From Pseudomonadota bacterium (GTDB lineage Bacteria > Pseudomonadota > Gammaproteobacteria > Steroidobacterales > Steroidobacteraceae), in NCBI GenBank assembly GCA_018241525.1, contig JAFEDR010000001.1, forward strand, positions 186,001 through 250,000: 64,000 bases of DNA. Reading direction: 5' to 3'. The notes under the pieces are model-generated. The model had not been told where the DNA came from and ran no database searches. It was given only the letters and a program-made list of their open reading frames with translations. This document shows, piece after piece, positions 35,385-44,813 of this stretch (positions are counted from its first letter, which is position 1; each line of letters opens with the position of its first letter). The position numbers and the translations under genes are program-made.

Positions 35385-36791
35385 TCAGCCGCCGTCGAGA
35401 CCGGCGTCGGCCGCCGCGACGCGCCTGAGCTCGCCCTCGAGGTCCATCGAGCGGCAGGCGAGCAGGTACACGACCGTCGAGACCGGTAGTCCGACCAGCA
35501 TCGCGAGGTCGGCGCCGCCGAGCGCCTGCGCGACCGGTCCGCGGTAGATGCCGGTGCTGAAGAACGGGACCATCGCGGCGAAGCCGACCGCGTAGGCCAG
35601 CAGGCCGCGCCAGTTCCAGCGGCCGTAGAGGCCGTTGGGGTTGAAGATCTCGCGCACCGAATAGTGGCCGCGCCGCACGACGTAGAAGTCGACCAGGTTG
35701 ATCGCGGTCCACGGCGTGAACAGGTACAGCAGGATCGCGAGGAATTCGCCGAACTCGTGCGCGAAGTCGCGCGAGGCGGTGAGCGCAAGCGCACAGGCGA
35801 CCACCAGGCACGCGACGATCGTCGCGATGCGCTTCGTCAGGGTCGCCTGGATCGGCTTCAGCGAGTCGGCCACCGACAGCAGCGTCAGCGACGCGCCGTA
35901 GAAGTTCAGCGTCGTGATCGTAACCAGCCCGAGCAGCGAGGTGATCAGCAGCGGCGCGCCGGATCCCGGCAGCATCGAGTCGGCGGCGGCCTTGAGCGCC
36001 GGCGTCAGGTCGACGTGCGGGAACATCGCGCCGGCGACGGTGCCGACCAGCATGGTCCAGGTGCCGCCGATGAAGGCGCCGAGGTAGGTCCACCAGAACG
36101 AGGCCGCGACGCCGACGTCGCGCGGCAGGTAGCGCGAGTAGTCGGAGACGTAGATCGACCAGGAGATCTGGTAGGCCGCCGCCGCGAACAGCTGCGTCAG
36201 GAACGGCACCAGCCGGAAATCGCCGAGGTCGAGCTGCGCGGCCGGGAAGTGCACGCGCGTCACCGCCACCGTCATCACCACGAGGCCGGCCAGCAGGATC
36301 GCGGTCAGCACCTGCTGCACGCGGTGGATCCAGTCGTAGCCGAAGATCGCGAGCAGCGCGGCCAGCGCGCCGACCGACAGCATCGTGACGCGCGGATCGG
36401 CGCGGTACAGCGTGTCGAGCGTATCGGCCGCGAGCACCTGGTTGAAGGCATTGAAGCCGACGTAGGTGACGAGCGCCACGCCCCAGACGAGCAGCGCGCC
36501 GACGTAGCCGAACTGCGGCCGCGACTGGATCATCTGCGGCAGGCCGAGCTGCGGGCCCTGCGTCGAGTGGAACGCCATGAAGAACGTGCCGAAGGCGCTG
36601 CCGATGGTGACCGCGATCGCCATCCACGCGAGGTTGCCGCCGAGCGCGACGCCGACGAATCCGGTCGCGACCGTGGCGAGGTGGGCATCGCCCATGAACC
36701 AGGTCGGCCAGAGGTGCCAGACCTTGCCGTGCCGCTCGGCCAGTGGCACGTAGTCGATCGAGCGCTTTTCGAGCAGCGGACGTTGGGCCAA
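35385..36791 (-). CDS. NCS1-family permease (cytosine/purine/hydantoin transporter type)
   Basis: The protein has 468 residues and about 12 membrane segments. WFMGDAHLATVATGFVGVAL at the N-terminus, SQTLGAFH-like FFMAFHSTQGPQLGLPQM, SIYVSDYSRYLP and PWTAINLVDFYVVRRGHYSV are typical of NCS1 transporters. The substrates of this family are nucleobases, hydantoins, allantoin and related compounds; the one here cannot be read from sequence. It is convergent with betA, 6 bp away, and lies downstream of the TonB receptor gene on the same strand, though a strong palindrome stands between them. Confidence 0.87.
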   Translation of the reverse strand: MAQRPLLEKRSIDYVPLAERHGKVWHLWPTWFMGDAHLATVATGFVGVALGGNLAWMAIAVTIGSAFGTFFMAFHSTQGPQLGLPQMIQSRPQFGYVGALLVWGVALVTYVGFNAFNQVLAADTLDTLYRADPRVTMLSVGALAALLAIFGYDWIHRVQQVLTAILLAGLVVMTVAVTRVHFPAAQLDLGDFRLVPFLTQLFAAAAYQISWSIYVSDYSRYLPRDVGVAASFWWTYLGAFIGGTWTMLVGTVAGAMFPHVDLTPALKAAADSMLPGSGAPLLITSLLGLVTITTLNFYGASLTLLSVADSLKPIQATLTKRIATIVACLVVACALALTASRDFAHEFGEFLAILLYLFTPWTAINLVDFYVVRRGHYSVREIFNPNGLYGRWNWRGLLAYAVGFAAMVPFFSTGIYRGPVAQALGGADLAMLVGLPVSTVVYLLACRSMDLEGELRRVAAADAGLDGG

Positions 36792-36872
36792 GGGATCCTC
36801 CGGCGCGCGACGGCGGCAGGTTGGGCCGAGTGGCCAAGAGATTACACGGTCTCCGGCCGCGGGCCGGACCGA

Positions 36873-36904
36873 CCCCGGCGGGTCGCGCGCGCGACCCGCC
36901 GGGG
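36873..36904 (-). terminator. Perfect 32-bp palindrome after the TonB receptor gene
   Basis: The left arm CCCCGGCGGGTCGCGC (36873-36888) is followed without spacer by its exact complement. It begins 9 bp after the receptor stop (minus strand). A very stable hairpin is expected, with no clear T-run, so it could be an intrinsic-like or mRNA-stabilising structure or cruciform. Confidence 0.5.
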
Positions 36905-36913
36905 GCTCGTCGG

Positions 36914-39571
36914 CTAGAACTTGTAGCCGAAGTTGACGCCGATGACGCGCGGCCGCAGCGGCGTCTCGGCGACGATGAACTGGTCGGTGCTGGTGAACAC
37001 CGACTTGTTCTCGTTAGTCAGGTTCTCGATCACGACCGCCACGTTCCACGGGTCGCGTGCGACGCCGAACGAGGCGTCATAGCTCGTGTACGCCGGCGCC
37101 TCGAAGCGCAGGCGCCCGGTGGTGATGCCGCCCGCCTGGGCGATCGTCGGGTTGGCGCCGGCCTGCGTGAACGAATGGCCGGTGTGCATCGCGCCCGCCT
37201 GCACGAACGCGGTGTAGTCGCTGAAGCCCCACTCGTAGCGCGCCCGCAGGCTGAACTGGATGGGCGGCGAGTTCGCGGTCGGCGAGCCGATCGGACCGAA
37301 GGGGTTCGTGACGGTCGGGCAGGGGCGCACGCCGGCGTCGTAGCTGCCGCCGCAGCTGACCGAGATCGGCTGTCCGTAGGTGGCGCTGGCCGGGTTGTTG
37401 TTGATCAGCGTCGGCGAGTTAGTCTGTTCGCTGTGGTTCCACGACGCGGCCGCCTGCAGCGTCAGGCCGCGCATCACGCGTCCGACTACCGAGGTCTCGA
37501 CGCCGCGCAGCAGGAAGTTCTGGCCGTTGGTGTCGTAGAAGACGTTACCGACGATGCCCGGATTGAAGAACGCGACCTGCACGTTCTTCCAGTCCTCGCG
37601 GTACACCGCACCGTTCCACTGGATGCGGCGATTCCAGAACTCGGTCTTCCAGCCGATCTCGTTGTTGGTCAGCTTGTCGGACGTGTACGCGGCGGGCAGC
37701 AGGTACTGGGCCTGGCCGTCGGTGCCGAAGGCGTGGGCGGTGCCGCCGTTCTGGTTGAAGCCACCCGGCCGGAAGCCCTGGGACCACGTGTAGTAGAGCA
37801 TCATGTCCGGCGTCACGTGCCAGGTCACGTTGGCGCGGCTCTTGAAGCCAGACTCCTTGTCGGCCAGGTGCTGTTCCTCGAGGTGGTAGTTGTCGTTCTG
37901 GCAGCCCTGCGGCGTCACCGCCGCGCCGAAGCAGTAGAAGCTGCCGCCGACGCTGCCCTTGAAGGAGTTCTTGAACTGGAACCAGCGGGTGCCGCCGGTG
38001 ACCGTCAGCACCTTGGGGATCAGGTCGTAGTCCATCGACAGGAAGAACGCCGTCTGCTTCGTGTCGCGCACGTCGTCCTGGTAGAAGGAGCTGTTCGGGT
38101 CGCGCACGCCGGGATTGACGACGGTCGCGCCGGGATCGGTGCCGATGTTCGCGAAGCAGCCGGTCGTCAGCGTGGCGGTGCACGACGGCACCTGCTTGTA
38201 GCGCCAGTCGCTCTGGTCGTAGAGCTTGTTGTCCTGGTAGTAGGCGCCGATGATGCCGCGGAAGCGCCAGTCGTCCGGCGTGCTGAAGCGGATCTCGTGC
38301 TGCATGTGCTCGTTGCGCTCGACCGCGCGCCAGATCGCGCTCGGCGAGAAGCAGGTCGACGTCAGCGTCAGGTCACCGCCGCTGCCCGGGCCGTAGCACT
38401 GGTAGTAGTCCGCGTACACGCCACGCGAGTAGTTCGTGTAGTCGTTGACCTGCTCGACCTTGCGGACCAGGTAGCCGCCCGTGTACACGGCGCGTATCGG
38501 GCCGAGCTTGCCGTTCAGCGTCCACGACGTGCTCTCGAAGTGATCGCGGTTGTAGGACGGATTGAAGAGCGTGACCTCGAGCGGGTTCAGCGTCTGGCCG
38601 TCCGAGCCGAAGGGCTGCTGGTAGAACACGCCATCGGTGTCGAGGTTCTGGTACATCTGCGTCAGCAGCAGGTCCCAGTCGTCGTTGAACTTGTACATCA
38701 GCCCGACGCGCAGGCCCTTGTAGGTCGCCGGGTTGATCGCGCGCGCGGCGATGCTGTAGTTGTTGATCGACGGGCTGCCGGGCGGCACGCAGAAGCCGTT
38801 GTTCGGCAGGCCGTCCGGGCACACGCCGTTGACGGCGGGGTAGTTGGCATAGTGGATGCCGACGTCGGTGTTGCGGCGCGTGAACGTCGCCGGCACGTTG
38901 TCGATGTAGCCGCCGCGGTGGTCGGTGTAGAACACGCCGCGCACCGCGAGCTTGTCGGTGATCAGCGGCAGGTTGAGGACGACCGTCGCGTCGCTGTTCG
39001 GGTCGCCGTGCGCGGTGACGCCGTAGCCCGCCTTGATGCTGCCCTCGGTGACGTTCAGCTTCGGCTCGTTGGTGATGTAGCGGATCACGCCGGCCTCGGC
39101 GCCGGAGCCGAACAGCGTGCCCTGCGGCCCTTCCAGCACCTCAATGCGGTTGAGGTCGGCCGCGTAGATGTCGAGGTTGCGACCGGGCAGCTGGCCGGAC
39201 TGGTTGTCGAGGTAGACCGCAACGTTCGGGTAGACCGCCGTCGAGCCGCTGCCCTGGCTCGGCTGCGCGCCGGCCGACAGGCCGCGCATGAAGATCTCGT
39301 TCTGGCCCGGCCCGTTGTTCGCCGAAGAGACGTTCGGCAGGTACTTGATGTAGTCGTCGAAGGTGGCGACGTTCAGTTCGCCGAGCGCCTGCGCGGTGAA
39401 CGCCTGCATCGAGATCGGCACGTTCTGCATGCTCTCCGAGCGACGCTGCGCGGTGACGATGATCTCGCCGAGCGAATCGGACGTGGCTTCGGCACCGGCA
39501 GCGAGGGCGGCCGGTGCGACCGCCGCGCCGCCGAGGACGGCCGCGATCGCGTACGAAAGCTTCGACTTCAT
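36914..39571 (-). CDS. TonB-dependent outer membrane receptor
   Basis: The protein has 885 residues. A signal peptide (LSYAIAAVLGGAAVAPAALA) is followed by a TonB-box-like segment (GEIIVTAQRRSESMQNVPIS), a plug domain (about 60-190, with RIEVLEGPQGTLFGSGAEAG) and a 22-strand barrel ending in aromatic GVNFGYKF. The plug and barrel style is that of the large receptor families of proteobacteria that take up organic nutrients as well as iron or cobalamin. The ligand is unknown. Its position between bet and gcv genes, with two BetI-like repeats 170-350 bp upstream, hints at a compound linked to choline or betaine; that is inference. Confidence 0.93.
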   Translation of the reverse strand: MKSKLSYAIAAVLGGAAVAPAALAAGAEATSDSLGEIIVTAQRRSESMQNVPISMQAFTAQALGELNVATFDDYIKYLPNVSSANNGPGQNEIFMRGLSAGAQPSQGSGSTAVYPNVAVYLDNQSGQLPGRNLDIYAADLNRIEVLEGPQGTLFGSGAEAGVIRYITNEPKLNVTEGSIKAGYGVTAHGDPNSDATVVLNLPLITDKLAVRGVFYTDHRGGYIDNVPATFTRRNTDVGIHYANYPAVNGVCPDGLPNNGFCVPPGSPSINNYSIAARAINPATYKGLRVGLMYKFNDDWDLLLTQMYQNLDTDGVFYQQPFGSDGQTLNPLEVTLFNPSYNRDHFESTSWTLNGKLGPIRAVYTGGYLVRKVEQVNDYTNYSRGVYADYYQCYGPGSGGDLTLTSTCFSPSAIWRAVERNEHMQHEIRFSTPDDWRFRGIIGAYYQDNKLYDQSDWRYKQVPSCTATLTTGCFANIGTDPGATVVNPGVRDPNSSFYQDDVRDTKQTAFFLSMDYDLIPKVLTVTGGTRWFQFKNSFKGSVGGSFYCFGAAVTPQGCQNDNYHLEEQHLADKESGFKSRANVTWHVTPDMMLYYTWSQGFRPGGFNQNGGTAHAFGTDGQAQYLLPAAYTSDKLTNNEIGWKTEFWNRRIQWNGAVYREDWKNVQVAFFNPGIVGNVFYDTNGQNFLLRGVETSVVGRVMRGLTLQAAASWNHSEQTNSPTLINNNPASATYGQPISVSCGGSYDAGVRPCPTVTNPFGPIGSPTANSPPIQFSLRARYEWGFSDYTAFVQAGAMHTGHSFTQAGANPTIAQAGGITTGRLRFEAPAYTSYDASFGVARDPWNVAVVIENLTNENKSVFTSTDQFIVAETPLRPRVIGVNFGYKF

Positions 39572-39740
39572 TGCTGCATCCCCTCTGGTTTCTCTAAATC
39601 ACTGCTGACGCCGGGCGCGGCAGCGCGCCGGCTTCGTTCGTGGTCCGTCGGTCGCGAATCCCTGCCTGCGATCCCCCGTGGCCGCACCAGCGCGCGCGAG
39701 AGCAGCGCGTCGGCGGGTACTGGGTCGTCCCGCCGTGCAT

Positions 39741-39754
39741 TGAATGCACAGTCA
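39741..39754. promoter_or_regulatory. O3: candidate BetI-type operator, TGAATGCACAGTCA
   Basis: It matches O4 at 12 of 14 positions and extends to ATTGA...TCAAT at 39739-39756. It lies 170 bp upstream of the TonB receptor start. Assignment to the BetI domain is by similarity to O1, O2 and O4 only. Confidence 0.45.
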
Positions 39755-39906
39755 ATGACAACCCTTTGCACGCAAGTCCTGAGTTTGTCGCAACGAACTG
39801 TGGGACGCAAGAATCGCTAGCTACGGACAGTGATCTTTTGAAAACCAATGTCTTAGCCGCGTTATTGCCCATCACCACGGCGATCGTGGCTCATCCGCCA
39901 CACAAT

Positions 39907-39920
39907 TGAATGCGCATTCA
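39907..39920. promoter_or_regulatory. O4: perfect palindrome TGAATGCGCATTCA
   Basis: All seven base pairs are complementary, making this the cleanest of the four related repeats. It lies 109 bp upstream of the -35 of the gcv promoter and 336 bp upstream of the TonB receptor start. Its target gene is uncertain. Confidence 0.5.
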
Positions 39921-40028
39921 GTCGAGTGGGTGCGCCCAGCGACCAAGGCCGGCGGTCACGCGCTGGCGCGCCGCAGGGACCGCGGTGGGTGCGGCATCGT
40001 TCCCGCCGGCGGCGTCTGCGCAAGACAG

Positions 40029-40057
40029 TTGGGCGGGGCACGCTCGCGGGCTATCAT
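40029..40057 (+). promoter_or_regulatory. Candidate sigma-70 promoter of the gcv operon
   Basis: TTGGGC (40029-40034), a 17-bp spacer and TATCAT (40052-40057). The -10 matches consensus at five of six positions. A transcript starting near 40064 would begin just before the glycine riboswitch. Confidence 0.6.
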
Positions 40058-40073
40058 CGGCGCTTCGCGACAA

Positions 40074-40283
40074 GACCTGTCCGGAGAGACCGTCCTCCGC
40101 CGTGCACGAGGTGCGCGACGTCGGCGGCGCCGAAGGCGCAACCCGCCCGGAAACGCTCAGGCAAAGGTACGGCAGGGTCTCGCGAGCTCTGGAGAGCGGC
40201 TGCGCGCCGAGCGCGCGGCCCACCGAAGGGGTGCGGCGCCGAGTTGATCGGCGCTTGATCTCTCAGGTCACAGGACAGAGGGG
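40074..40283 (+). ncRNA. Tandem glycine riboswitch (gcvT element)
   Basis: Two aptamers follow each other. The first (about 40074-40177) has CCGGAGAGACCG, GCGCCGAAGGCGCAA and CGGAAACGCTCAGGCAAAGG. The second (about 40179-40283) has CTCTGGAGAGCGGC, CCACCGAAGGGGTGCGG and GATCTCTCAGGTCACAGGAC with the closing AGAGGGG. These are the conserved landmarks of glycine riboswitch aptamers, in the usual tandem arrangement with a very short linker. The element precedes gcvT. In this family glycine binding generally turns the gene on, so the cleavage system would be induced by its own substrate. The boundaries are approximate because I folded it by eye. Confidence 0.92.
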
Positions 40284-40284
40284 C

Positions 40285-40310
40285 GACAGGCGGTGGCCTG
40301 TCCTCCTTCT
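40285..40310 (+). terminator. Riboswitch expression-platform hairpin
   Basis: GACAGG (40285-40290), loop CGGTGG, CCTGTC (40297-40302), then a pyrimidine tail CTCCTTCT. The 3' edge of the second aptamer contains GGACAG (40273-40278), which can compete for CTGTCC (40298-40303). That gives two exclusive folds. The CTCCTT tail could also pair with a ribosome site, so control may be at termination or initiation. Confidence 0.6.
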
Positions 40311-40361
40311 ATTAAGGTAAGGGGGGCGGTCCGCCGGCGTCGTTCCGCTGCGGAGAGCCCG

Positions 40362-41462
40362 ATGACCCTTCAGACACCCCTCCACGACCGGCACATCGAG
40401 CTCGGCGCCCGCATGGTCGACTTCGGTGGCTGGGACATGCCGCTGCAGTACGGATCCCAGCTCGAGGAGCACCACACGGTGCGCCGCGACGCCGGCATGT
40501 TCGACGTCTCGCACATGCGCGCCGTGGATGTCGAGGGGCCGCGCTCGGGCGACTTCCTGCGGCGGCTGCTCGCCAATGATGTCGGCCGGCTGACCGCTCC
40601 CGGCAAGGCGCTCTACAGCTGCCTGCTGAACGACGACGGCCGGGTCCTCGACGACCTGATCGTCTACTTCCGCGGGCCGGATCGCTACCGGCTGGTCGTG
40701 AACGCGGGCACCGCCGACAAGGACCTGGCGTGGATCGGGGCGCAGGCGCCCGCCAGCGGGATCGGCATCCGGCCGCGCGGCGACCTCGGCATCGTCGCCG
40801 TGCAGGGGCCGCAGGCCCGGGCGCGCGTCGCGGGCCTGCTCGCGCCCGCCGCGGCCGCGCGGGCAGCGGCGCTGGCGCCGTTCTTCGCGACTGACCTCGA
40901 CCTGCTCGGCGCCGAGGCCTTTGCCGCGCGCACGGGCTACACCGGCGAGGACGGATACGAGCTCATGGTTCCCGGATCGCAGCTGCGCGCGCTGTGGGAC
41001 GCGCTGCTCGCGGCCGGCGTTCGGCCGTGCGGACTCGGCGCGCGCGACACGCTGCGCCTCGAGGCCGGCATGAACCTCTACGGCAACGACATGGACGAGC
41101 GCACCACGCCCCTCGAGTCGGGGCTCGCCTGGACGGTGTCGCTCGAGCCGGGGCGTGACTTCATCGGCCGCCGGGCGCTCGAGGCGCAGCTCGCCGCCGG
41201 CGTGCCGCGCAAGCTGGTCGGCGTGCTGCTGCTCGACAAGGGCGTGCTGCGCAGCCACCAGAAGGTCTACGCCGGGCCGGCCGGCGAGGGCGAAACCACG
41301 AGCGGCAGCTACTCGCCGACGCTCGAGCGCTCGATCGCCCTCGCGCGGGTGCCGGCCGCGACCGGCGCCGAGGTCGAGGTCGACATCCGCGGCAAGCGCC
41401 TGCGGGCGCGCGTCGTGCGGCCGCCTTTCGTTCGCCACGGCAAGGCGCAGATCCCCCTGTAG
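40362..41462 (+). CDS. gcvT: Glycine cleavage system T protein (aminomethyltransferase)
   Basis: The protein has 366 residues and the full GcvT fold: [79 protein letters not shown] and a C-terminal barrel. It transfers the aminomethyl carbon from lipoyl-GcvH to THF, making methylene-THF and ammonia. The ATG at 40362 has GGAGAG upstream; an in-frame ATG at 40293 lies inside the riboswitch hairpin and is not credible. It heads an operon with gcvH and both gcvP halves. Confidence 0.95.
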   Translation: MTLQTPLHDRHIELGARMVDFGGWDMPLQYGSQLEEHHTVRRDAGMFDVSHMRAVDVEGPRSGDFLRRLLANDVGRLTAPGKALYSCLLNDDGRVLDDLIVYFRGPDRYRLVVNAGTADKDLAWIGAQAPASGIGIRPRGDLGIVAVQGPQARARVAGLLAPAAAARAAALAPFFATDLDLLGAEAFAARTGYTGEDGYELMVPGSQLRALWDALLAAGVRPCGLGARDTLRLEAGMNLYGNDMDERTTPLESGLAWTVSLEPGRDFIGRRALEAQLAAGVPRKLVGVLLLDKGVLRSHQKVYAGPAGEGETTSGSYSPTLERSIALARVPAATGAEVEVDIRGKRLRARVVRPPFVRHGKAQIPL

Positions 41463-41524
41463 GCGCCGAGTGGCGCGACGTCCAAGGTCCCCGATTCCTT
41501 ATCTTGCAGCCGAGGAACCATCGA

Positions 41525-41923
41525 ATGAGCAGCCAGATCCCCGCCGAGCTCCGCTACACCGCCTCGCACGAATGGGTGCGCAAGAACCCCGACGGCACGC
41601 TGACGATCGGCATCACCGATCACGCGCAGCACGCGCTGGGCGACCTGGTGTTCGCGGAGACGCCGGAGGCGGGTCGCACGCTGGCGGCTGGCGAGGCCTG
41701 CGCGGTCGTGGAATCGGTCAAGGCGGCGTCGGACGTCTACAGCCCGGTCGCCGGCACGGTGATCGAGGGCAACGCCGGGCTCGGCGATGCGCCCGAGAAG
41801 ATCAACACCGACCCGTACGGCGAGGGCTGGCTCTGGAAGCTGAAGCCGGCCGATGCCGGCGCGGTCGGCGGCCTGCTCGATGCCGCCGGCTACGAGCGCG
41901 CGATCGCCGACGCCGCCGAGTAA
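41525..41923 (+). CDS. gcvH: Glycine cleavage system H protein
   Basis: The protein has 132 residues. The lipoylated lysine is Lys66 in [28 protein letters not shown] and [16 protein letters not shown] are the N- and C-terminal family marks. H protein shuttles the aminomethyl group between P and T proteins. The start at 41525 is preferred over an in-frame ATG 21 bases earlier because GAGGAA precedes it at a proper distance. It lies 62 bp after gcvT. Confidence 0.95.
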   Translation: MSSQIPAELRYTASHEWVRKNPDGTLTIGITDHAQHALGDLVFAETPEAGRTLAAGEACAVVESVKAASDVYSPVAGTVIEGNAGLGDAPEKINTDPYGEGWLWKLKPADAGAVGGLLDAAGYERAIADAAE

Positions 41924-41950
41924 CCCGGCCCCCTTCCTCCCGGAGTACGC

Positions 41951-43324
41951 ATGGCCTTCATCCCGCACACGGCGGACGACGTCCGCGAGATGCTCTCGAC
42001 GATCGGCGTCGGCCGCATCGAGGACCTGTTTGACGAGATTCCCGCGGCGCTGCGCTGCGGACCGCTCGAGGCGATTCCGCCCGCCGCCTCGGAAATGGCC
42101 ATCGGCCGCCTGATGTCCGAGCGCGCGCTGCGCGACGGCCGGCCGCTCAATTTCATCGGCGCCGGCGCCTACGAGCATCACATTCCCGCAGCGGTCTGGG
42201 CGATCACGACGCGCGGCGAGATCTACTCCGCCTACACGCCTTACCAGGCGGAAGCGAGTCAGGGCACGCTGCAGACCATCTACGAGTACCAGACGATGAT
42301 GGCGAGCCTGACCGGCATGCAGGTCTCGAACGCCTCGCTGTATGACGGCGCCTCGGCGCTCGCCGAGGCCTGCCTGATGGCGGTGCGCGCCAATCGCCGC
42401 TCGAAGTCCATGCGCATCCTGATGCCGACGGCGGTCAACCCGACCCACCGCCGCTGCGTGCACGCGATCGCCGGCCAGCAGTCGCTGAAGTTCGAGGAAG
42501 TGCCCTTCGACCCGGCCACCGGCCAGACGCCGGTCGACGCGCTCGAGCGCCACGCCGGCGAGGACATCACGGCCGTTGTCATCCAGCAGCCAAATTTCTT
42601 CGGCACGCTCGAGGACGTCGACCGGCTGACGGACTGGGGGCACGCCCATGGCGCACTGGTGATCGCCTCGGTGAATCCCACCTCGCTCGCGCTGCTCAAG
42701 CCGCCGGGCGAGTGGGGAGCGCAGGGCGTCGATATCGCGGTCGGCGAAGGGCAGCCGCTCGGCGTGCCGCTGTCCTCGGGCGGACCCTACTTCGGCTTCA
42801 TGACGGCGCGCCTCGAGCACGTCCGCCAGATGCCGGGCCGGATCGTCGGTCGCACCGTCGACGTCGATGGCCGGCCCGGCTACACGCTGACGCTGCAGGC
42901 CCGCGAACAGCACATCCGGCGCGGCAAGGCGACCTCCAACATCTGCACGAACCAGGGCCTGCTGATGAGCGCGGCGACGATCTACCTCGCCATCGTCGGT
43001 CCGGCCGGTCTCGAGCGCGTGGCGGCTGCCTCGGTCGCGCGCACGGCGGAACTCGTCGGCGCGCTGACGCGCCTCGGCGGCGTGCGCCCGGCGTTCTCGG
43101 GCGCCCGCTTCCACGAGGCGCTGCTGCTGCTCGATCGACCGGTCGCGCCGGTGCTCGAGGCGCTGGCGGCGCGCGGCATCGCCGGCGGCTACGACGCCTC
43201 GCGCGATTACCCGGGGCTCGGCCACGCGCTGCTGGTCTGCGCGACCGAGACCAAGACGACCGAAGACATCGCCGCCTACGCGGCCGCGCTCGGTGCCGTG
43301 CTCGGCGCCGCGCGTGCCGCCTGA
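41951..43324 (+). CDS. gcvPA: Glycine dehydrogenase (decarboxylating) subunit 1
   Basis: The protein has 457 residues. It starts [20 protein letters not shown] and has [40 protein letters not shown] and [20 protein letters not shown]. This is the N-terminal half of the two-gene type P protein. It has the PLP fold but the lysine lies in subunit 2. P protein decarboxylates glycine and loads the methylamine on lipoyl-GcvH. It is 27 bp after gcvH and 10 bp before gcvPB. Confidence 0.95.
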   Translation: MAFIPHTADDVREMLSTIGVGRIEDLFDEIPAALRCGPLEAIPPAASEMAIGRLMSERALRDGRPLNFIGAGAYEHHIPAAVWAITTRGEIYSAYTPYQAEASQGTLQTIYEYQTMMASLTGMQVSNASLYDGASALAEACLMAVRANRRSKSMRILMPTAVNPTHRRCVHAIAGQQSLKFEEVPFDPATGQTPVDALERHAGEDITAVVIQQPNFFGTLEDVDRLTDWGHAHGALVIASVNPTSLALLKPPGEWGAQGVDIAVGEGQPLGVPLSSGGPYFGFMTARLEHVRQMPGRIVGRTVDVDGRPGYTLTLQAREQHIRRGKATSNICTNQGLLMSAATIYLAIVGPAGLERVAAASVARTAELVGALTRLGGVRPAFSGARFHEALLLLDRPVAPVLEALAARGIAGGYDASRDYPGLGHALLVCATETKTTEDIAAYAAALGAVLGAARAA

Positions 43325-43334
43325 GGAGCCCGAG

Positions 43335-44813
43335 ATGAACGCCAACAGCACCGCGACCCCGCGCGAACCGACGATCTTCGACCTGTCCCGGCCGGGGAGG
43401 GCGGCGGCGGCGCAGATGCCCGACCGCGCCGAGGCCGACATCCCGGCCGGCCTGCGACGCAAGCAGCGCCCGCTGCTGCCGGAGGTCTCCGAGCTGCAGG
43501 CGGTGCGTCACTACACGCGGCTGTCGCAGATGAACTTCTCGATCGACACGCAGTTCTATCCGCTGGGCTCGTGCACGATGAAGTACAACCCGCGCGGCTG
43601 CAATCAGTACGCGATGCTGCCGGAGTTCCTCGGCCGCCATCCGCTCGCACCGGTCGCGCTCGGCCAGGGCGTGCTCGCCTGCCTGTACGAGCTGCAGGAG
43701 ATGCTGAAGGACGTCACCGGCATGCAGGGCGTGTCGCTGACGCCGATGGCAGGCGCACAGGGCGAGTTCGCCGGCGTCGCGATGATCCGCGCCTACCATG
43801 CGGCGCGCGGCGACCACGCGCGCAACGAGATCATCGTCCCCGAGGCGGCTCATGGCACGAACCCGGCGACCGCCTCGATGTGCGGCATGAAGGTGATCGA
43901 GATCCCGTGCACCGCCGACGGCGATTGCGACCTCGAGGCGCTGCGCCGCGTGGTCGGCCCGCAGACCGCGGGGATCATGCTGACCAATCCGTCGACGCTC
44001 GGCGTCTTCGAGCGCTCGATCGCGGCGATCGAGCAGGTGGTACACGCCGCGGGCGGGCTGCTGTACTACGACGGCGCCAACCTGAACGCGATCCTCGGCA
44101 AGGTCCGGCCCGGCGACATGGGCTTCGACGTGATCCACATGAACCTGCACAAGACCTTCTCGACGCCGCACGGCGGCGGCGGGCCGGGCGCGGGCGCGGT
44201 GGGCGTCGGCTCGCGACTGCTGCCGTACCTGCCGATTCCGGTCGTTGGCCGCGACGGCGAGCGCTACCGCTGGCTCGAGGAGCGCGACCTGCCGCAGTCG
44301 ATCGGCCGGCTGTCGGGATTCATGGGCAACACCGGCGTGCTGCTGCGCGCGTATATCTACATGCGCATGGTCGGCCGCGAGGGCATGCAGCGCATCGGCG
44401 AGTACGCGACGCTGAACGCGAACTACCTGCTGGCGCGCTTCCGCCGGGCCGGCTTCGAGCCTGCCTACCCGGCGCGCCGCGCGACCCACGAGTTCATCCT
44501 GACGATGAAGCGCGAGGCGCGCGAGCACGGCGCGACGGCCATGGACTTCGCGAAGCGGCTGCTCGACTTCGGCTTCCACGCGCCGACGACCTACTTCCCG
44601 CTGCTGGTGCCGGAGTGCCTGCTGATCGAACCGACCGAGACCGAGGCAAAGGAGGCTCTCGACGGCTTCGTCGAGGCGATGATCGAGATCCGCCGCGAGG
44701 CCGAGGCGGACGCCACGAAGCTGAAGGGCGCGCCCTACACGCTGCCGGTGCGCCGGCTCGATGACGTACGCGCCGCCAAGCAGCTCGATCTGACGTGGAA
44801 GCCGGCGGCGTGA
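43335..44813 (+). CDS. gcvPB: Glycine dehydrogenase (decarboxylating) subunit 2
   Basis: The protein has 492 residues. The PLP lysine is Lys273 in [55 protein letters not shown] and [19 protein letters not shown] are invariant blocks of this subunit. Together with gcvPA it forms the complete P protein. The start at 43335 has GAGGAG upstream; an open frame runs further back but is not homologous. The stop overlaps the dgkA start by four bases. Confidence 0.95.
   Translation: MNANSTATPREPTIFDLSRPGRAAAAQMPDRAEADIPAGLRRKQRPLLPEVSELQAVRHYTRLSQMNFSIDTQFYPLGSCTMKYNPRGCNQYAMLPEFLGRHPLAPVALGQGVLACLYELQEMLKDVTGMQGVSLTPMAGAQGEFAGVAMIRAYHAARGDHARNEIIVPEAAHGTNPATASMCGMKVIEIPCTADGDCDLEALRRVVGPQTAGIMLTNPSTLGVFERSIAAIEQVVHAAGGLLYYDGANLNAILGKVRPGDMGFDVIHMNLHKTFSTPHGGGGPGAGAVGVGSRLLPYLPIPVVGRDGERYRWLEERDLPQSIGRLSGFMGNTGVLLRAYIYMRMVGREGMQRIGEYATLNANYLLARFRRAGFEPAYPARRATHEFILTMKREAREHGATAMDFAKRLLDFGFHAPTTYFPLLVPECLLIEPTETEAKEALDGFVEAMIEIRREAEADATKLKGAPYTLPVRRLDDVRAAKQLDLTWKPAA

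Larger units (their letters stand above)
39572..40028. other. Intergenic region between TonB receptor and glycine riboswitch
   Basis: No convincing coding sequence; the short open frames here have no family character. The central part (about 39,755-39,925) is noticeably AT-richer than the rest of the window and carries the two inverted repeats O3 and O4. The receptor promoter must lie here, but I could not pick out a convincing -35/-10 pair. Confidence 0.5.

Noticed and set aside
36743..39820. A 1025-codon open frame on the plus strand
   Set aside because: It is antisense to the TonB receptor and has a repetitive Val/Arg/Gly/Ala composition with no family motif, as expected for high-GC shadow frames.
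39640..39909. Small genes in the intergenic region before the riboswitch
   Set aside because: Short frames on both strands overlap one another, lack ribosome sites and show no family character.
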